Of a stretch of DNA of 12,722 nucleotides, positions 1-7,509 are shown one piece after another. Each line of letters begins with the position of its first letter. The stretch's first letter is position 1. The stretch comes from Candidatus Thorarchaeota archaeon. GTDB taxonomy: Archaea > Asgardarchaeota > Thorarchaeia > Thorarchaeales > Thorarchaeaceae. Where the stretch lies: the NCBI GenBank assembly GCA_016839345.1, contig JAEOUL010000214.1, positions 1-12,722 on the forward strand. The letters run 5' to 3'. The notes under the pieces were generated by a model. It had not been told where the DNA came from. It searched no databases and worked only from the letters and a program-made list of their open reading frames with translations. Made by a program: the position numbers and the translations under genes.

Positions 1-1411
1 CATATATTGGTGGCCTGAAGGAGATGCCCTCTCTGGAGATGAAGTGTTCATCTATTCTTCATTCTACTATAATGAGTATAACAGCAGCTCATACTACAAA
101 GCCAGCTATAAGTGGTATTATGACAATGGCACACCTGTTGAAGCCAACGACATAATTCCCATACTTGCAGAAGAGTATCAATGGGCATCTTACATGAATG
201 AAACCTATGAGTATGATTACGACAGTGACTACTGCGGTTTCGGATATGATGTTAACGAGATGTTCAGGACCGAAGACACAGAGGAGATGATGCAGCATTA
301 TTTCTCAGGCTTAAGTGTCTTTAATGATGCAAATGACAACGGTAGAATGGATCTTGTCTATGAAGAAGTTGAATATGACTTCGACGAAGATGGTGAAGTA
401 GATTGGACCAACTATGAGATGAATCGGACTGCATCTGAGCTGGTCTATGATTTCTACGCAGATAATGCTGAGATGGGTTGGGTCGAACTTCCTCACATCA
501 ACTCCGACAATCAGATTGAATGGAGTGCTGAAGTGGTTGATATCAATGGTGAGCTCCTGGAATACTATCCAATTGATATCTGCTACTTTGGATTCTGTCC
601 TCCCGTTGAACAATTTCCTGCTGAACAAGAGGCTGTACCTGTAACTATTGACAGTCTTGAACTCACATTCAGATTTGAAACAACCAATGATGCCGCAGTC
701 ATCAAGATTGATCAATATGTGGGTGAGTTCACAGATCCTGTATCTGGTCTTATTCCATCTGAGTTAGAGGGACTTGGACTCACACTCAATTATTGGAGCT
801 CATTCTCCAGCTATTCGATTGTTCCAGAGATGCCTGTTTATACAGAACCAATCAATGTAACATATACAGAACCATTCAATGAAACACTTCCAGGTAGTGT
901 CGCTGAAACAGAATTCGACGTGCCGCCCACCACCACCCCCACAGATGCGGAGTATACTGTTGCACCTTCAGACACCTTAGAAACTAAAGAGGTTGTAGAT
1001 GGGTTCATCCGATTCTCAGAGAATCAGAACCTTCGTTCAACAGTGGAGTTCGGTGGAACCTACATTTGGGGTAGAGATGGTTCTACCTATGATGTAGGAA
1101 CTGCTATCATGCCTATGTACTTCTATAATTATCTATATGGAGGAGTCAGGGCAACGGCTGCTGAATTAACCTCTTCAGTCGCGGACTATGGCTCGTGGCA
1201 GGTATCCTACTATGCTTCATGCTACGCAAACTGGGATGGCTACTCAATAACGCACGACCCAATCTTCTCAGTATTCCCTCTGACTGCACCATTCGCTGCA
1301 AGCGCCTTCATATCCGGTCTAATTGGTTCTTCAGTTGTTGTTGGTGTCCTTGGTGTAGCAGCACTCTCCGTGGTATGTGTGAGATTGAATAAAGAGAGGA
1401 AAGTTGCGTAA
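1..1411 (+). CDS. Surface-anchored acidic protein with EF-hand-like loops (5' truncated)
   Basis: The reading frame is open to the left edge (first full codon at base 2), so the true start lies outside; the GTG at 44 is probably just an internal valine. About 469 codons are visible. The protein is acidic and rich in Tyr and Asn, with several N-X-S/T sequons, as expected outside the cell. Two Asp-rich loops of EF-hand/dockerin type lie at 326-352 (D-A-N-D-N-G-R-M-D) and 377-403 (D-F-D-E-D-G-E-V-D), suggesting calcium binding. A short duplicated Y-T-E-P segment leads into a Thr/Pro linker (PPTTTPT, around 930). The C-terminus has one hydrophobic helix (about 1318-1380) followed by the basic tail RLNKERKVA, so it is a single-pass protein with a short cytoplasmic tail. 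No enzyme family was recognised. The architecture resembles the large protein at 3007-6837 but lacks a cytoplasmic domain. Confidence 0.8.
   Translation, partial: IYWWPEGDALSGDEVFIYSSFYYNEYNSSSYYKASYKWYYDNGTPVEANDIIPILAEEYQWASYMNETYEYDYDSDYCGFGYDVNEMFRTEDTEEMMQHYFSGLSVFNDANDNGRMDLVYEEVEYDFDEDGEVDWTNYEMNRTASELVYDFYADNAEMGWVELPHINSDNQIEWSAEVVDINGELLEYYPIDICYFGFCPPVEQFPAEQEAVPVTIDSLELTFRFETTNDAAVIKIDQYVGEFTDPVSGLIPSELEGLGLTLNYWSSFSSYSIVPEMPVYTEPINVTYTEPFNETLPGSVAETEFDVPPTTTPTDAEYTVAPSDTLETKEVVDGFIRFSENQNLRSTVEFGGTYIWGRDGSTYDVGTAIMPMYFYNYLYGGVRATAAELTSSVADYGSWQVSYYASCYANWDGYSITHDPIFSVFPLTAPFAASAFISGLIGSSVVVGVLGVAALSVVCVRLNKERKVA
326..403 (+). other. Pair of EF-hand/dockerin-like calcium loops
   Basis: Two loops follow the D-x-[DN]-x-[DN]-G-x-x-D spacing: DANDNGRMD at 326-352 and DFDEDGEVD at 377-403, 51 bases apart. 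This is the pattern of extracellular EF-hand-like, dockerin or thrombospondin-3 calcium sites. Calcium binding is inferred from the motif only. Confidence 0.6.
839..881 (+). repeat. Short tandem repeat, 24-base period
   Basis: Two 19-base copies (839-857 and 863-881) differ at one base and are exactly 24 bases apart. They encode two Y-T-E-P-[IF]-N-x-T units, each carrying an N-x-T sequon. This looks like a small in-frame duplication in the linker of the surface protein. Confidence 0.7.
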
Positions 1412-1419
1412 TTGAAATC

Positions 1420-1450
1420 GGGAGCGGTTGTCCGCTCCCACCTTTTCTTT
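1420..1450 (+). terminator. Hairpin terminator after the surface protein gene
   Basis: A perfect 8-bp stem GGGAGCGG/CCGCTCCC (1420-1427 with 1432-1439) has a 4-base TTGT loop. It is followed by CCTTTTCTTT. It begins nine bases after the stop codon at 1409-1411. Confidence 0.75.
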
Positions 1451-1514
1451 GGGTCAAATCTAAAAGGAATGAGATTTTAGACCAACTTCAGAACAGAGGT
1501 CTAGAGAGATTATT

Positions 1515-2012
1515 ATGAGTGATATTCGAGATATCTCACTTGCTGCAAAGAGTGTTCGAGCTTGGCGCGATATGGAAATCAAACTACTAACAGAAGCAGG
1601 TTGTAATGATCTATCCTATCGTCCCCAAAATGGTATGTCTGCTTATGGCTGGGTTCTTGCACATCAAGCTGCTATATACGACTTCTCAGTCAATATGTTG
1701 ATAGAACAGGGTCCACCAATGAATCAGGAACTCTTTAAATTATACCAGCCAGGGACTTCAGGGGACTGGATGGGTACACCACTCTCTGAGATTCAGGAAT
1801 ATTTTGATGCTTCTGAGGTGAACCTACTTGAATGGGCGAAAAGGGCAAAGTCTGCTGATTTTGATAGAGTCATTGAGGAAGGCACTGCTCCCTCATTCTT
1901 TGTGGGTATGTCTTGTAGAGAGGTGCTAGCGAACGGGTTCACCCACTTGAACTATCACACTGGTCATTTAGCAGCGCTCAGGAGAGATTGGGAGAATAGA
2001 AAATCAGACTGA
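1515..2012 (+). CDS. DinB-like superfamily protein
   Basis: 165 residues, the usual size for a single DinB/YfiT-type four-helix bundle. The family pattern is visible: a Y-R-P...S-x-x-W-V-L-A-H-Q segment giving His50, and a C-terminal H-L-N-Y-H-T-G-H-L (His144, His148, plus His151 where many members have Gln). His50, 144 and 148 fit the conserved metal-binding triad. Members of this superfamily are divalent-metal proteins; some are thiol-dependent (bacillithiol or mycothiol) transferases, but many have no known substrate. It is probably cytosolic, with no signal peptide or membrane helix. The ATG at 1515 follows purine-rich AGAGGT (1495-1500) and AGAGAG, a weak ribosome binding site. It is separated from the upstream gene by a terminator, so probably transcribed separately. 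The family call is solid; the substrate is unknown. Confidence 0.85.
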   Translation: MSDIRDISLAAKSVRAWRDMEIKLLTEAGCNDLSYRPQNGMSAYGWVLAHQAAIYDFSVNMLIEQGPPMNQELFKLYQPGTSGDWMGTPLSEIQEYFDASEVNLLEWAKRAKSADFDRVIEEGTAPSFFVGMSCREVLANGFTHLNYHTGHLAALRRDWENRKSD

Positions 2013-2121
2013 ATAGAGCTCATCTATCTGGTCGAATTTACTGGATTTCCTCTATCCCCGAAATGAAAGAAGACATCAAAACACCATGGATGCTCAATTT
2101 TGTCATTGATTTTGGGCAACA

Positions 2122-2129
2122 CTTATAAG
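2122..2129 (+). promoter_or_regulatory. TATA box of the TspO-like gene
   Basis: CTTATAAG is a close match to an archaeal TATA box, with a purine-rich GGCAAC stretch just upstream where a BRE would lie. A start about 25 bases downstream gives a leader of roughly ten bases before the ATG at 2161, enough for the GGGGG binding site. The rest of 2013-2121 shows nothing recognisable. Confidence 0.55.
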
Positions 2130-2150
2130 ATAACCATAGTTAACATTGTC

Positions 2151-2156
2151 GGGGGT
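2151..2156 (+). promoter_or_regulatory. Ribosome binding site deciding start at 2161
   Basis: GGGGGT lies 4-5 bases before ATG 2161. The longest frame would begin with TTG at 2146, which places this G-rich site inside the coding region, so 2161 is the better start. Confidence 0.65.
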
Positions 2157-2160
2157 TAAT

Positions 2161-2967
2161 ATGTCAACCAATAATTACAAGACATTCCAAATTATAAACA
2201 TCTTCGCTGTAGCGTTCACAATCATAATGAACATGCTTGCGAACATACTACCCTTCAACGGAGTTACTACTGGTGATGTGGCTGATAACTTTCTAAATTA
2301 CTTTACACCTCTGGGATATGTGTTCGCGATTTGGGGAGTGATCTACATTCTCCTCTTTGTTTTTGTCTTCTATCAAGCAAAAGCTAGTCAGGTGGGCGAA
2401 GAATACCTTTCGAGGATTGGATACTTGTATCTGATTGGAGCATTTCTAAATGTAGCCTGGTTGCTCGTTTTCCATTATTCATATGACAATGATCCATTGC
2501 TTCTTTGGACTGAACCTCTGATTGCAGGTCTCCTCGTTGTGCTTCTAATTACCTATATCAAACTTGAGATTGGAGTCAAAGAAGTGCCTCTCAAACAGAA
2601 ACTTGCAATTCATCTTCCTGTCAGTGTCTATGCTGGTTGGATATCCTTAGCCACAATAGCTAACACAGCATCTGTGCTCAACACTTACCTTGAGATACCA
2701 CTAGACGCCCAATATCTCTGGACTGCATTAGTCCTTGTCGTTGCATTATTAATCACATCCCTCATGATAGTGTTACGACGTGACATTGCTTATGCATTAG
2801 TGGTCGTGTGGGCCGCACCAGGAATTGCATTGAAGTGGCCTTCGATTTCAATAATTTTCTGGACTGCAACTTTAGTGACGGTCATTGTGATTCTACTTAT
2901 CCTCCTCGTTCCAATAATCCGGAGAAAGAATCCAGTAGACTACTATCTAGTTAGAAATCTCGAGTAA
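2161..2967 (+). CDS. TspO/MBR-related (tryptophan-rich sensory) membrane protein
   Basis: 268 residues with about eight predicted membrane helices (roughly 8-30, 52-72, 86-107, 116-136, 150-170, 185-205, 208-226, 228-253). Hallmarks of the long TspO-related group are present: the N-terminal L-P-F-N-G-V-T-T-G-D loop, F-T-P-x-G-Y-V-F-x-I-W-G-x-I-Y (48-62), L-N-V-A-W (96-100) and Y-A-G-W-I-S-x-A-T-I-A-N (157-168). Classic TspO/MBR proteins have five helices and about 160 residues, so this is the extended form with extra C-terminal helices. TspO proteins bind porphyrins, sterols and related hydrophobic ligands and act in tetrapyrrole or stress signalling; the ligand of the extended form is unknown. 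It has its own TATA box and binding site and ends at a hairpin. The first 160 residues make the family call fairly firm. Confidence 0.75.
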   Translation: MSTNNYKTFQIINIFAVAFTIIMNMLANILPFNGVTTGDVADNFLNYFTPLGYVFAIWGVIYILLFVFVFYQAKASQVGEEYLSRIGYLYLIGAFLNVAWLLVFHYSYDNDPLLLWTEPLIAGLLVVLLITYIKLEIGVKEVPLKQKLAIHLPVSVYAGWISLATIANTASVLNTYLEIPLDAQYLWTALVLVVALLITSLMIVLRRDIAYALVVVWAAPGIALKWPSISIIFWTATLVTVIVILLILLVPIIRRKNPVDYYLVRNLE

Positions 2968-2976
2968 ACGATTAAT

Positions 2977-3008
2977 GGTGAGAGGAGAACCCTCTCACCA
3001 ACTCTTTT
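2977..3008. terminator. Hairpin between convergent genes (possibly bidirectional)
   Basis: A perfect 9-bp stem GGTGAGAGG/CCTCTCACC (2977-2985 with 2991-2999) has loop AGAAC. It starts nine bases after the TspO-like stop. CTTTT follows at 3004-3008 on the plus strand. The minus-strand receptor gene stops at 3007, so its transcript would also run through the hairpin, though with only ATTAATCGTTT beyond it. Confidence 0.65.
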
Positions 3009-6000
3009 ATCCCTCTTCTTGCACAGTGTCGGGAGCCCTAACAATCTCTGTAGTGAATGGGGATTCATCAGTTGTTACAAGGAAATGGTTTTCGAGAGCT
3101 TTCATTATTGCCTGATATACCCGCCCCTCTTCGAGACCACAAGCTGCAATCTCTGTAGCCAACTCCTCAAGCTTGAACTCTTCGCCATGTTTACGGGCTA
3201 TCCTTTCATCAGCGCATGTAGCTGTTGGGAACTTCTTTGTTTCATCCAAAGTGTAGGTTCTCAAGAGAGCACCATCAAGGATATCTTCGAACAAAGCATC
3301 AAACTGCTTGGTTGTATGATGATCAAGTACAACAATAGGAACATCATCCATCGTGTCATCAAAGATGAAACCTACGGTTTTTGCAAACTTAATCATTCTC
3401 TCACGTTGTTCAGCTGAAGGGTTACCAGTTGTAATGAATGCGCAGACGAGTCTGTTGGTTGAAACAACTCTGACAATATCGGAGATAGGAATCAATCCCC
3501 ATTCCTCTGTTGTTGATTCGATATCAAACTCACCTCGGAAACTAGTAACAGCTGTGATGAATGCTGAGATAACAGCCTCTTCAAGTCCGTCTCTTAAAAT
3601 CTTAGAATAGACAGGTAGTCCGCTGTCCTTGTGAATGACAATAACACCAAGAAGACTTCTTACGTCATCAAAGCGTTTCTTGATAGCCAGAGTAATCTTG
3701 TTTTGTTTGATTCTCCTCTTCCTTGCTGTTCTTCTATATACTAGTCCAGCACAGACAACACCCAATACTGCAATGATTGGCCAGTATCTTGTTGTTGTCA
3801 CCAAGAGCATTGAACTAAAATCACGCCCGGGATAAAGTCGAGCAATCAGCGGCTCATCCAAAACGAAATTCTCTACAACGCAGCTAATCTGTATATAATA
3901 CACACCTTCAGCAAATGGCATAAGTATGGCTGCTGAATAGACCCCCGCAACGCTATTTTCATTCAATCGAATGGAATCTCCTGGAGCACCATTTGGATCA
4001 ATGATCCAGTAGAATACCTGAGCTCCTGAAACAGGTGTTCCAGTGTCTACTTCATTTACACTAACACTGAGAGTGTAGGTCTGTAATTCAGAACCACTAG
4101 TTCCATCAAGTATTTCCACTGATATAGGCACTCTATCAACAGTGAATACAAGATTGTACCTTGCTGTTTCACAGCCATCTTTCTCAAAGGTCAGCTTCAC
4201 ATAGAATTCTCCAATTTCTGTGGGAGTGAGGTTTACAGCGTATTGACCACTAACTAGTTCAGTATATGTTGCCCAATCTGCACCATCACCGGATAGATCT
4301 ACACTTGCGTTGAATATGTAACTACTATTTGAATCAAACAAATAACTGAACATGAATTGATATGTTCGACCCACATAAAGCGCTTCGAGAGGACTTGACC
4401 CTTCTATTGATGTATCAATCTCCTCGATTTGGAGTGAAAAATCATCAGATGATGTATGGTAATACGTTCTGTTCAATGTAATTGATACTGGATAAATTGC
4501 AATGAGGTCACAGGTGATGTCAACTGAATAATGTCCATTGTTGAAGTCAACAAAGTTGTCCCAAGTTAATCCTCCTCCAGGTCCTGAATGACTTACTAGA
4601 ATATCAGCCCCTGAAATACCAGTTCCATTCAACAATTTATAATCCATCTGCACAGTAAAGACTTCATTTATTCCTCTCTCGATTGGTATTGAACCCGCAT
4701 TCAGGATTTCAAGAGTCATTCGCTGTGTAGCAACAACAGTAAATTGAGTAGAAACTTCATCGAAGTATGGTCTGGAGGCTGTCACTACTACAGTGTACTG
4801 ACCACCTTCGACCAATGAGGTATCAAACTCTCCTCTCCACCAGTTCTTAACAAGGTCCTGGGTAAACGGAATAATAGAACCAGTCCAGTTTGCAGTGATT
4901 GTGATAGAGTCATCAAGAAGATAATCAGATGTGTCTGCATCAGTGTAGTATACAAAGTTGGAGATCATCAAACCTACATCAGTCTGAACTGTCGTATACT
5001 CCGCAGGTACAACGAGTGATGCTGTATGATACATATCAAAGGTTGATGATCCATATGCAATCTCAGTACCATTTGTCCATTCAGCAACTATTGTCCATTG
5101 ACCAGCAGTAGTGTTTAACCCTCCAAGTGTTCTGGGGTCCGTGTTCACAACACCTCCCAATCCCGTCAATGAGGAGTCTTGTGACCAGATTGTATCATCT
5201 GGAGCAAACCACGTAACATTGACTGGATTTACGATTATTGGGGTTTCAGAAGCTGTGCCAAGAGTCACCGATACTCTAGTCTGGTTTCCAGAACGAAACA
5301 GCATCGAGTCAACCCATCCGCCGTTGTCAATTTGTGCATTAATAGACTCAGCATAGTTGGGAGATTTCAAAGTGACTTGCCACCACCCTAGTCTATCCAA
5401 AATTGGAGTTGGAATCTCCAATGAACCAGGAGCAAATGAACATAAGCCAGTCACATCATTCAAAAACGGATCGAATAAAGTCACATTCTCCCAGTCAGGT
5501 GGAAGATACATCTCTACTGTAAAATTCTCATAGATGGCTACACCCTCACTCCCTATGTAGGTGAAAGTGGATAAGGATGCACTCGAACCAGAATCTACAA
5601 CATACGACACCCCTTCTCTCGTAGGTTGTGAGGTCCACGTTGAATTCCCGTAATTGTGTGAAAGTAGTTTCACTTCATAATCACATGATATGCTGACATT
5701 AGACGAGATGCCTACCGGTAGTGCATTATCAGTCCAATAGCTCGGATTATTGATAACTGCAGTACCAAAATTAGAAAATTCAGTGATTATTGTGTTGAAG
5801 ACTCCCGCATTGAATCTAAGATCGACCTCCTCGTAACTTGGTTGAATCTCACTTTGTAATGTAATGTTGTCAATAAACAATCGAGTCACTCGAGTGTGAT
5901 CAAAGTCCAAGACGCCATCTCCATCATAATCTCCTCCCGGATTAGTCAGAAAGTATGGGTTGGGTGGACTTAACCTCTCTAGAGATATCCCTATTTCTAA

Positions 6001-6837
6001 GTTAAATGATGAAGGTTGGTCCAGCAAATTTGGAACTACAAACTCATACCATGTGTCCCTTGATGGACATTCGGTCAGTAAATCAATGTACCCTACAAAA
6101 GCACCATCTATGAGTACATCAAGCCAAACGAAACCCGCAACCTCCCAAGGCTCTTTGTCAATAATCCCACTATCATAATAATACATGAAGCTAAGAGTTA
6201 GATTGTCCGAATAAGGCACATTGTTTATTGTTTGATTCCAGTAGATGTATGTACCATCGTAGTGTCTGTATTCAACATATCCTGATGATGTGTCCAGCTC
6301 ACCCTCGGTCTGAAGTACAATATACCCCGAATCCTCGTCGTACGTGGTCGATAAATTTTGACTTGGATCACTGCCATAACTTGGATCGTACCAGTCGTAA
6401 TCCCATCCATATGGATATCCTATGGGTGAATCTGGATAGTAGGTTGTGCCATCAACACCATTATCCATTGTACCATTCTCAACATACAGTCTCTTCATAT
6501 CCCAAATCTTTAGTTCTGCCTGACTTCCAATCCATCCCGTTTCATTATCAATTGGGATAGAGCTTTGATCGTTGCAACATGAATCCGTACGTGCAGCAAG
6601 TAGACCCGTTCCAGAATACCCATACTGTTCAACAACTACAGGATCGAGAACACCAGAGATCGGGTTTGATGCAATTGCTGATTTGTCACCAGTTCTAGGC
6701 GCATCTAGAACTTCCTTTACTTGTTCCATTGGCATACAATCTGTTTCATTTCCATCCAAATTCACATATTGACCACTAAATGGAGTCATGAAAAAGACAA
6801 GCACCAGCAGCGTGACTAATAAACGACGAGATGGCAT
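3007..6837 (-). CDS. Giant single-pass receptor-like surface protein with cytoplasmic longin/roadblock-like domain
   Basis: 1276 residues from ATG 6837; ATG 6873 would add 12 residues but has no binding site and overlaps the likely promoter. Order: signal peptide (MPSRRLLVTLLVLVFFM, cleavage near SGQY); a Tyr/Gly/Asp-rich N-terminal region with Cys pair DSCCND; a lectin-like beta-rich segment (about 170-330) with a calcium loop D-Y-D-G-D-G-V-L-D (303-311); then several Ig-like beta-sandwich repeats up to about 1000, the last ones with G-x-x-V-S-G-A-x-V and G-x-Y-x-V/A signatures. Roughly twenty N-X-S/T sequons are confined to the outside. One helix (about 1018-1034) is followed by RRTARKRRIKQNK, a positive-inside stop-transfer signal. 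The cytoplasmic tail (~240 residues) holds a longin/roadblock-like fold and a small helical C-terminal unit. The extracellular ligand is not recognisable. The architecture suggests an outside sensor or adhesin passing information to a cytosolic profilin-fold domain, the fold class used to regulate small GTPases in Asgard archaea and eukaryotes (inference). Confidence 0.8.
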   Translation of the reverse strand: MPSRRLLVTLLVLVFFMTPFSGQYVNLDGNETDCMPMEQVKEVLDAPRTGDKSAIASNPISGVLDPVVVEQYGYSGTGLLAARTDSCCNDQSSIPIDNETGWIGSQAELKIWDMKRLYVENGTMDNGVDGTTYYPDSPIGYPYGWDYDWYDPSYGSDPSQNLSTTYDEDSGYIVLQTEGELDTSSGYVEYRHYDGTYIYWNQTINNVPYSDNLTLSFMYYYDSGIIDKEPWEVAGFVWLDVLIDGAFVGYIDLLTECPSRDTWYEFVVPNLLDQPSSFNLEIGISLERLSPPNPYFLTNPGGDYDGDGVLDFDHTRVTRLFIDNITLQSEIQPSYEEVDLRFNAGVFNTIITEFSNFGTAVINNPSYWTDNALPVGISSNVSISCDYEVKLLSHNYGNSTWTSQPTREGVSYVVDSGSSASLSTFTYIGSEGVAIYENFTVEMYLPPDWENVTLFDPFLNDVTGLCSFAPGSLEIPTPILDRLGWWQVTLKSPNYAESINAQIDNGGWVDSMLFRSGNQTRVSVTLGTASETPIIVNPVNVTWFAPDDTIWSQDSSLTGLGGVVNTDPRTLGGLNTTAGQWTIVAEWTNGTEIAYGSSTFDMYHTASLVVPAEYTTVQTDVGLMISNFVYYTDADTSDYLLDDSITITANWTGSIIPFTQDLVKNWWRGEFDTSLVEGGQYTVVVTASRPYFDEVSTQFTVVATQRMTLEILNAGSIPIERGINEVFTVQMDYKLLNGTGISGADILVSHSGPGGGLTWDNFVDFNNGHYSVDITCDLIAIYPVSITLNRTYYHTSSDDFSLQIEEIDTSIEGSSPLEALYVGRTYQFMFSYLFDSNSSYIFNASVDLSGDGADWATYTELVSGQYAVNLTPTEIGEFYVKLTFEKDGCETARYNLVFTVDRVPISVEILDGTSGSELQTYTLSVSVNEVDTGTPVSGAQVFYWIIDPNGAPGDSIRLNENSVAGVYSAAILMPFAEGVYYIQISCVVENFVLDEPLIARLYPGRDFSSMLLVTTTRYWPIIAVLGVVCAGLVYRRTARKRRIKQNKITLAIKKRFDDVRSLLGVIVIHKDSGLPVYSKILRDGLEEAVISAFITAVTSFRGEFDIESTTEEWGLIPISDIVRVVSTNRLVCAFITTGNPSAEQRERMIKFAKTVGFIFDDTMDDVPIVVLDHHTTKQFDALFEDILDGALLRTYTLDETKKFPTATCADERIARKHGEEFKLEELATEIAACGLEEGRVYQAIMKALENHFLVTTDESPFTTEIVRAPDTVQEEG
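3073..3177 (-). other. Possible winged-helix-like helical tail of the receptor
   Basis: The segment F-K-L-E-E-L-A-T-E-I-A-A-C-G-L-E-E-G-R-V-Y-Q-A-I-M-K-A-L-E resembles the helix-turn-helix core of small winged-helix domains (L-x-E-I-A-x-x-x-G-L...V-x-x-A-[IL]). It follows the longin-like domain. It could equally be a simple helical hairpin. Confidence 0.3.
3274..3660 (-). other. Cytoplasmic longin/roadblock-like (profilin-fold) domain of the receptor
   Basis: About residues 1060-1188 of the receptor. The pattern is: strand L-L-G-V-I-V-I-H, turn K-D-S-G-L-P-V-Y-S, acidic helix L-E-E-A-V-I-S-A-F-I-T-A-V-T-S-F, a paired strand region I-S-D-I-V-R-V-V-S-T / L-V-C-A-F-I-T-T-G, then helix S-A-E-Q-R-E-R-M-I-K-F-A-K-T-V and a last helix F-D-A-L-F-E-D-I-L. 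The 'hydrophobic strand, x-x-G-x-x-[IV]-Y-S, helix' opening is typical of archaeal longin/roadblock-like sensor domains. The assignment is by pattern, without a profile search. Confidence 0.6.
3736..3786 (-). other. Transmembrane helix of the receptor
   Basis: W-P-I-I-A-V-L-G-V-V-C-A-G-L-V-Y is followed at once by a cluster of Arg/Lys. This is the only long hydrophobic stretch apart from the signal peptide and sets the outside/inside boundary. Confidence 0.8.
5905..5931 (-). other. EF-hand/thrombospondin-3-like calcium loop in the receptor
   Basis: D-Y-D-G-D-G-V-L-D matches D-x-D-x-D-G-x-x-D exactly. It lies in the extracellular part, preceded by a Pro/Gly turn. Confidence 0.6.
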
Positions 6838-6840
6838 ACT

Positions 6841-6849
6841 ATATCCCTC
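6841..6849 (-). promoter_or_regulatory. Ribosome binding site deciding receptor start at 6837
   Basis: GAGGGATAT ends three bases before ATG 6837 (reading the minus strand). The upstream ATG at 6873 has no such site. The same AGGGATAT-N3-ATG arrangement occurs at the ICMT-family gene. Confidence 0.6.
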
Positions 6850-6877
6850 GAATCTTGGACGAACACCAATCATGCAA

Positions 6878-6884
6878 TCATAAA
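6878..6884 (-). promoter_or_regulatory. Candidate TATA box of the receptor gene
   Basis: TTTATGA on the minus strand lies about 44 bases before ATG 6837. A transcript starting about 25 bases downstream would begin after ATG 6873, which agrees with 6837 as the start. It lies in the short gap after the ICMT-family stop, so the receptor may have its own promoter as well as read-through. Confidence 0.4.
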
Positions 6885-6900
6885 CTATTCTTGCACGAAT

Positions 6901-7497
6901 TCATTCTGATTTTCGACGTGGAAACAACATTGGGACTAGTTTTTGATACTCTCGATATTTATCACCAAATTCTCTTACGAGTTCTTTTTCTTCCTTCCAA
7001 CAGAGAAGCCACTTGACTACTATTATCAATGGAGTCACAAGAAGTGAGTAGTATCCGGAAAGGAGGAATGATGCGCCAACATGTGACAGAATAGCCCCTA
7101 GATATTGTGGATGCCTAACCTTCGAATAGACTCCTGTGGAGATCACATAATCAACTCTATGAGTTTCTGCGGCTTTGAGTCCCATCTCAGTCACTCCTTT
7201 TATTCCTAGGTAGGCTCCAGGAATAAGAAAACAACAAGCCAGCAAAAGGTGTGAGAGTGGTATACCCAAGATGTTGATTCCTGTGATCTGAAGCGAAAAC
7301 AGCTCTTGAGGTGAAATCCAGAGTCCAAACAGGAATAGAAAGAATCCCCAACCAGATATCATTCCTAAGGCTGCTCCAATCTTGAATCCTCTCTCTTTTC
7401 CAAATTTAGCATCTAATTTTTCATGTTCGACTGAGAGAAAATGTATAGGAACCACTGCGACCATAGCAATGACTGAGAGCAAGAACCAGAAACTCAT
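6901..7497 (-). CDS. Isoprenylcysteine carboxyl methyltransferase (ICMT)-family membrane protein
   Basis: 198 residues from ATG 7497; GTG 7500 is also in frame but too close to the binding site. Numbering here counts from the ATG. There are about five membrane helices. The family signature is clear in the C-terminal half: S-T-G-V-Y-S-K-V-R-H-P-Q-Y-L-G (about 120-134), with Arg-His-Pro at 128-130, and the distal E-E-K-E-L-V-R-E-F-G-D-K-Y-R-E-Y (169-184), which together form the S-adenosylmethionine-binding core of ICMT/PEMT/NnrU-type enzymes. In eukaryotes ICMT methylates the prenylated C-terminal cysteine of Ras-like GTPases; prokaryotic members act on various lipid, phenolic or unknown substrates. 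No visible protein here ends in a CaaX-like motif. It lies 63 bases upstream of the receptor start on the same strand and shares its leader motif, so linked expression is likely. The family is sure, the substrate unknown. Confidence 0.8.
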   Translation of the reverse strand: MSFWFLLSVIAMVAVVPIHFLSVEHEKLDAKFGKERGFKIGAALGMISGWGFFLFLFGLWISPQELFSLQITGINILGIPLSHLLLACCFLIPGAYLGIKGVTEMGLKAAETHRVDYVISTGVYSKVRHPQYLGAILSHVGASFLLSGYYSLLVTPLIIVVKWLLCWKEEKELVREFGDKYREYQKLVPMLFPRRKSE

Positions 7498-7500
7498 CAC

Positions 7501-7509
7501 ATATCCCTA
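7501..7509 (-). promoter_or_regulatory. Ribosome binding site of the ICMT-family gene
   Basis: TAGGGATAT ends three bases before ATG 7497 on the minus strand, with GTG in between. Its spacing matches the receptor gene's site, which favours ATG 7497 over GTG 7500. Confidence 0.55.

Noticed and set aside
311..715. Open frame of 134 codons on the minus strand
   Set aside because: It lies wholly inside the long surface-protein gene on the plus strand, has no ribosome binding site and no family pattern; it is a shadow frame.
3019..3835. Three plus-strand open frames (3019-3417, 3353-3610, 3635-3835)
   Set aside because: They are opposite the cytoplasmic and membrane part of the receptor gene, whose domain pattern is clear; no start signals are seen.
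6225..6560. Overlapping small frames on both strands in the receptor's N-terminal region
   Set aside because: They arise from the Tyr/Asp/Gly-rich coding sequence of the receptor; the products are His/Tyr-rich and unlike any protein family.
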